Origin: CAZLMW01 sp964560875
GTDB taxonomy: Bacteria > Myxococcota_A > UBA9042
DNA: 52,911 bases
NCBI GenBank assembly: GCA_964560875.1
Contig: CAZLMW010000052.1
Location: 1 to 52,911, forward strand
Direction of reading: 5' to 3'
How positions within the stretch are numbered: the stretch's first letter is position 1; the number at the start of each line of letters is the position of its first letter. Of the stretch, positions 50,930-52,911 are shown piece after piece. The notes beneath the pieces are model-generated. The model did not search any database and was not told the origin of the DNA. It was given only the letters and a program-made list of their open reading frames with translations. Made by a program: the position numbers and the translations under genes.

Positions 50930-52264
50930 ATGGCCGGCACCACCGATCAGCGGATTCCCAAGCAGCGTTCTGAGGCAAGCTTCAAGGATTTCAAGCCAGC
51001 ATACAACGCACTCCAGGCGACCGCGGAAGCGAATCGATGCCTGTATTGCGAAGATGCGCCTTGCATCACCGCTTGCCCGACCGGGATCAACATCCCTGAA
51101 TTCATTCGTAAAATCAGCACAGAGAATGTGCGAGGTTCGGCGAAGACGATCTTCGATAGCAATATCCTCGGCATGTCATGCGCCCGCGTGTGTCCGGTTG
51201 AGGTTCTTTGCGTCGGCGCGTGCGTCTTCAACCACATGGAAAGGCCGCCGATCCAAATCGGCAAGCTCCAGCGCTATTCGACCGACAAGGCGTACGACGA
51301 GGGCTGGCAGTTCTACGAAGCGGGCCCGGACACAGGCAAATCGGTGGCGCTCGTGGGCGGCGGTCCGGCATCCCTGGCTTGCGCGCACGAGCTGCGGCGA
51401 CTCGGGCACGCGTGCACGATCTACGACAAGCGCGAAGTGCTCGGCGGCCTCAACACGTACGGCGTCGCGCCCTACAAGATGAAGAGCGATCGCGCGGACG
51501 AAGAGGTCGAATGGCTGCTCGGCATCGGCGGGATCGAGCTGCAGAAGTCGACAACGGTCGGCTACGAAGGCGACGGCTGCGACATCACGTGGGCCGAGTT
51601 GGAGGCCAAATACGACGCCGTCTTCATCGGCATTGGCCTCGGTGACGATCGGTTCTTGGACGTCCCGGGCGGCGATCTCGACGGCGTCCATGGCGGCGTC
51701 GATTTCATCGAATGCATGAAGCTCGGCCACGTCGATCTCAGCCAGTTCGAGAGCGCGACTGTCATCGGTGGCGGCAACACGGCCTTGGACTGCGTTCGCG
51801 CGCTCAAAGGGCTGAACATCCCCAACGTGACGATGATCTACCGCGGTTCCGAAGCGCGGATGAGCGGCTACCAGCACGAATGGAAGGCCGCGAAAGTTGA
51901 GGGCGCCCAGGCCGTTTGGCACGCCCAGCCGATCGCCTATCTCGGTGAAGAGGGCAAGGTCCAAAGCGTGCACTGCGCGCGCCTCGGCGCCGACAAGAAG
52001 CCCGTGCCGGATGCCGACTTTACGGTGCCGGCTCAGCTCGTGTTGCTCGCGATCGGACAAGGCAAGCTCGGCGAACTGGTCGGCGGCCTCGAAGGCGTGG
52101 AGACCGAGTGGGGTGTCGTCAAGGTCGACGCTGACCAAGCGACCGGACGAAAGGGCTACTGGGCTGGCGGTGACTGCGCCAATGGCGGCAAAGAAGTCGT
52201 CAACGCGGTCGCGGAAGGACGCGACGCTGCCCGGGCCATCGATACATACCTGAAGGGAGAGTGA
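50930..52264 (+). CDS. preT: Dihydropyrimidine dehydrogenase subunit PreT (NAD-dependent)
   Basis: A 444-aa flavoprotein. N-terminal cysteines (C-L-Y-C-E-D-A-P-C-x4-C-P) bind iron-sulfur clusters. The FAD domain has V-A-L-V-G-G-G-P-A-S and the NAD domain has V-I-G-G-G-N-T-A-L-D. It is homologous to glutamate synthase small-subunit-type proteins, and the following preA gene makes the PreT call likely. PreTA reduces uracil and thymine to dihydropyrimidines. ATG 50930 follows GGAGG by four bases. Confidence 0.88.
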   Translation: MAGTTDQRIPKQRSEASFKDFKPAYNALQATAEANRCLYCEDAPCITACPTGINIPEFIRKISTENVRGSAKTIFDSNILGMSCARVCPVEVLCVGACVFNHMERPPIQIGKLQRYSTDKAYDEGWQFYEAGPDTGKSVALVGGGPASLACAHELRRLGHACTIYDKREVLGGLNTYGVAPYKMKSDRADEEVEWLLGIGGIELQKSTTVGYEGDGCDITWAELEAKYDAVFIGIGLGDDRFLDVPGGDLDGVHGGVDFIECMKLGHVDLSQFESATVIGGGNTALDCVRALKGLNIPNVTMIYRGSEARMSGYQHEWKAAKVEGAQAVWHAQPIAYLGEEGKVQSVHCARLGADKKPVPDADFTVPAQLVLLAIGQGKLGELVGGLEGVETEWGVVKVDADQATGRKGYWAGGDCANGGKEVVNAVAEGRDAARAIDTYLKGE

Positions 52265-52267
52265 ACG

Positions 52268-52911
52268 ATGCCTTTGGATAGCAAGAAGCGCATCTCGCCG
52301 AGCCTGCATACCAACTGTGCCGGGATCGAATCGCCCAACCCGTTCTGGCTCGCCAGCGCACCGCCCGCCAACTCCGGCGAACAGGTGCAACGCGCGTTCG
52401 ACGCGGGCTGGGGCGGGGCCGTGTGGAAAACGCTCGGCACGCCGATTCAAAACGTATCGAGCCGTTTTGGCGCCGTGCACTACCGCGGAACCAAGGCCAT
52501 CGGGTTCAACAACATCGAGCTGATCACCGACCGACCGCTCGACGTGAACTTCCGCGAGATCTACGAGACCAAGAAGAAGTACCCCAATCACGCTGTGATC
52601 GTGTCGCTGATGGTCGAGACCGAAGAAGAGTGGAAAGACATCATCAAGCGCAGCATTGACGCCGGCGCCGATGGCCTGGAGCTCAACTTCGGCTGTCCGC
52701 ACGGCATGTGTGAGCGCGGCATGGGCTCAGCGGTGGGACAAGAGCCCAGGGTCAACGAGCGAATCACGTCGTGGGCGGTGCACTACTCAAGCGTCCCGGT
52801 GCTCGTGAAGCTCACGCCCAACGTCGGCGACATCGTGCCCCACGGCCTCGCCGCCCAGCGTGGCGGCGCGCACGGCGTGTCTCTGATCAATACGATCAAG
52901 AGCATCATCGG
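52268..52911 (+). CDS. preA: Dihydropyrimidine dehydrogenase subunit PreA (partial, cut by window end)
   Basis: The first 214 residues, truncated at the right edge. The ATG at 52268 is three bases after the preT stop, indicating co-translation. Residues near 140-160 read E-L-N-F-G-C-P-H-G-M, the active-site region of the FMN-binding DHOD/DPD catalytic barrel, and the N-terminus matches PreA. The C-terminal ferredoxin-like part is outside the window. Confidence 0.9.
   Translation, partial: MPLDSKKRISPSLHTNCAGIESPNPFWLASAPPANSGEQVQRAFDAGWGGAVWKTLGTPIQNVSSRFGAVHYRGTKAIGFNNIELITDRPLDVNFREIYETKKKYPNHAVIVSLMVETEEEWKDIIKRSIDAGADGLELNFGCPHGMCERGMGSAVGQEPRVNERITSWAVHYSSVPVLVKLTPNVGDIVPHGLAAQRGGAHGVSLINTIKSII

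Noticed and set aside
51176..52702. 508-codon antisense frame across preT and preA
   Set aside because: Both preT and preA have clear motifs, ribosome-binding sites and order on the plus strand.

Overview
This 52.9 kb window is GC-rich, gene-dense chromosomal DNA from a draft assembly: one 100-N gap lies at 3069-3168. The gene set points to a Myxococcota or related deltaproteobacterial genome. It has a matrixin-type metalloprotease with a MYXO-CTERM-like C-terminal tail, an AgmX/PglI-type TonB-like protein, many lipoproteins with long Ala/Pro/Thr-rich linkers, and a lexA-imuA-imuB SOS cassette. I see no rRNA, tRNA, IS element, prophage, integrase or CRISPR array. The species assignment is inference only.

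Layout. 219-2230: lipoprotein plus DUF481-type outer-membrane protein, overlapping by ATGA. 2249-2938: leucyl/phenylalanyl-tRNA-protein transferase (aat). 3169-6622: a 9-bp tandem array, then a MoxR-type ATPase, a VWA (CoxE-like) protein and a divergent ApbE-like protein. 6638-8137: rhomboid protease and a small membrane protein. 8279-12415: PutA. 12443-15487: a two-gene secreted unit with the metalloprotease. 15761-21398: methyltransferase-TPR protein, ferrochelatase, biliverdin-reductase-like oxidoreductase, and a degenerate receiver-GGDEF-EAL protein. 21725-25633: a large membrane-anchored protein with a periplasmic coiled coil and a cytoplasmic P-loop NTPase, followed by an MscS channel. 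25647-27839: ferritin-like diiron protein divergent from an HpnA-like epimerase. 27946-30374: somatomedin-B-like lipoprotein, N-formylglutamate-amidohydrolase-like protein, C_GCAxxG_C_C protein. 30422-32465: DAACS symporter and TauE/SafE permease. 32469-35349: lexA-imuA-imuB. 35439-39952: lipoprotein, hemF, two-component system. 40037-44107: AgmX/PglI-like protein divergent from a DUF4139/OmpA-like lipoprotein whose N-terminus carries a second 9-bp tandem array. 44416-45999: two methyltransferases. 46175-49663: HEAT-repeat lipoprotein and an ABC exporter. 49679-52911: secreted exonuclease/phosphatase-family lipoprotein divergent from preT-preA (preA cut by the window end).

Functional threads. 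Haem metabolism appears three times (ferrochelatase, HemF, biliverdin-reductase-like protein). SOS mutagenesis is represented by lexA-imuA-imuB, with a perfect 12-bp palindrome just upstream of lexA as a likely operator. Amino-acid and pyrimidine catabolism is represented by PutA and PreT/PreA. The most unusual unit is the NTPase-MscS pair: the periplasmic coiled-coil and multi-TM part resembles what MscK-type channels carry at their N-terminus, but here it is fused to an NTPase and the MscS pore is a separate gene. A second recurring oddity is short tandem repeats placed at the 5' ends of three different genes.
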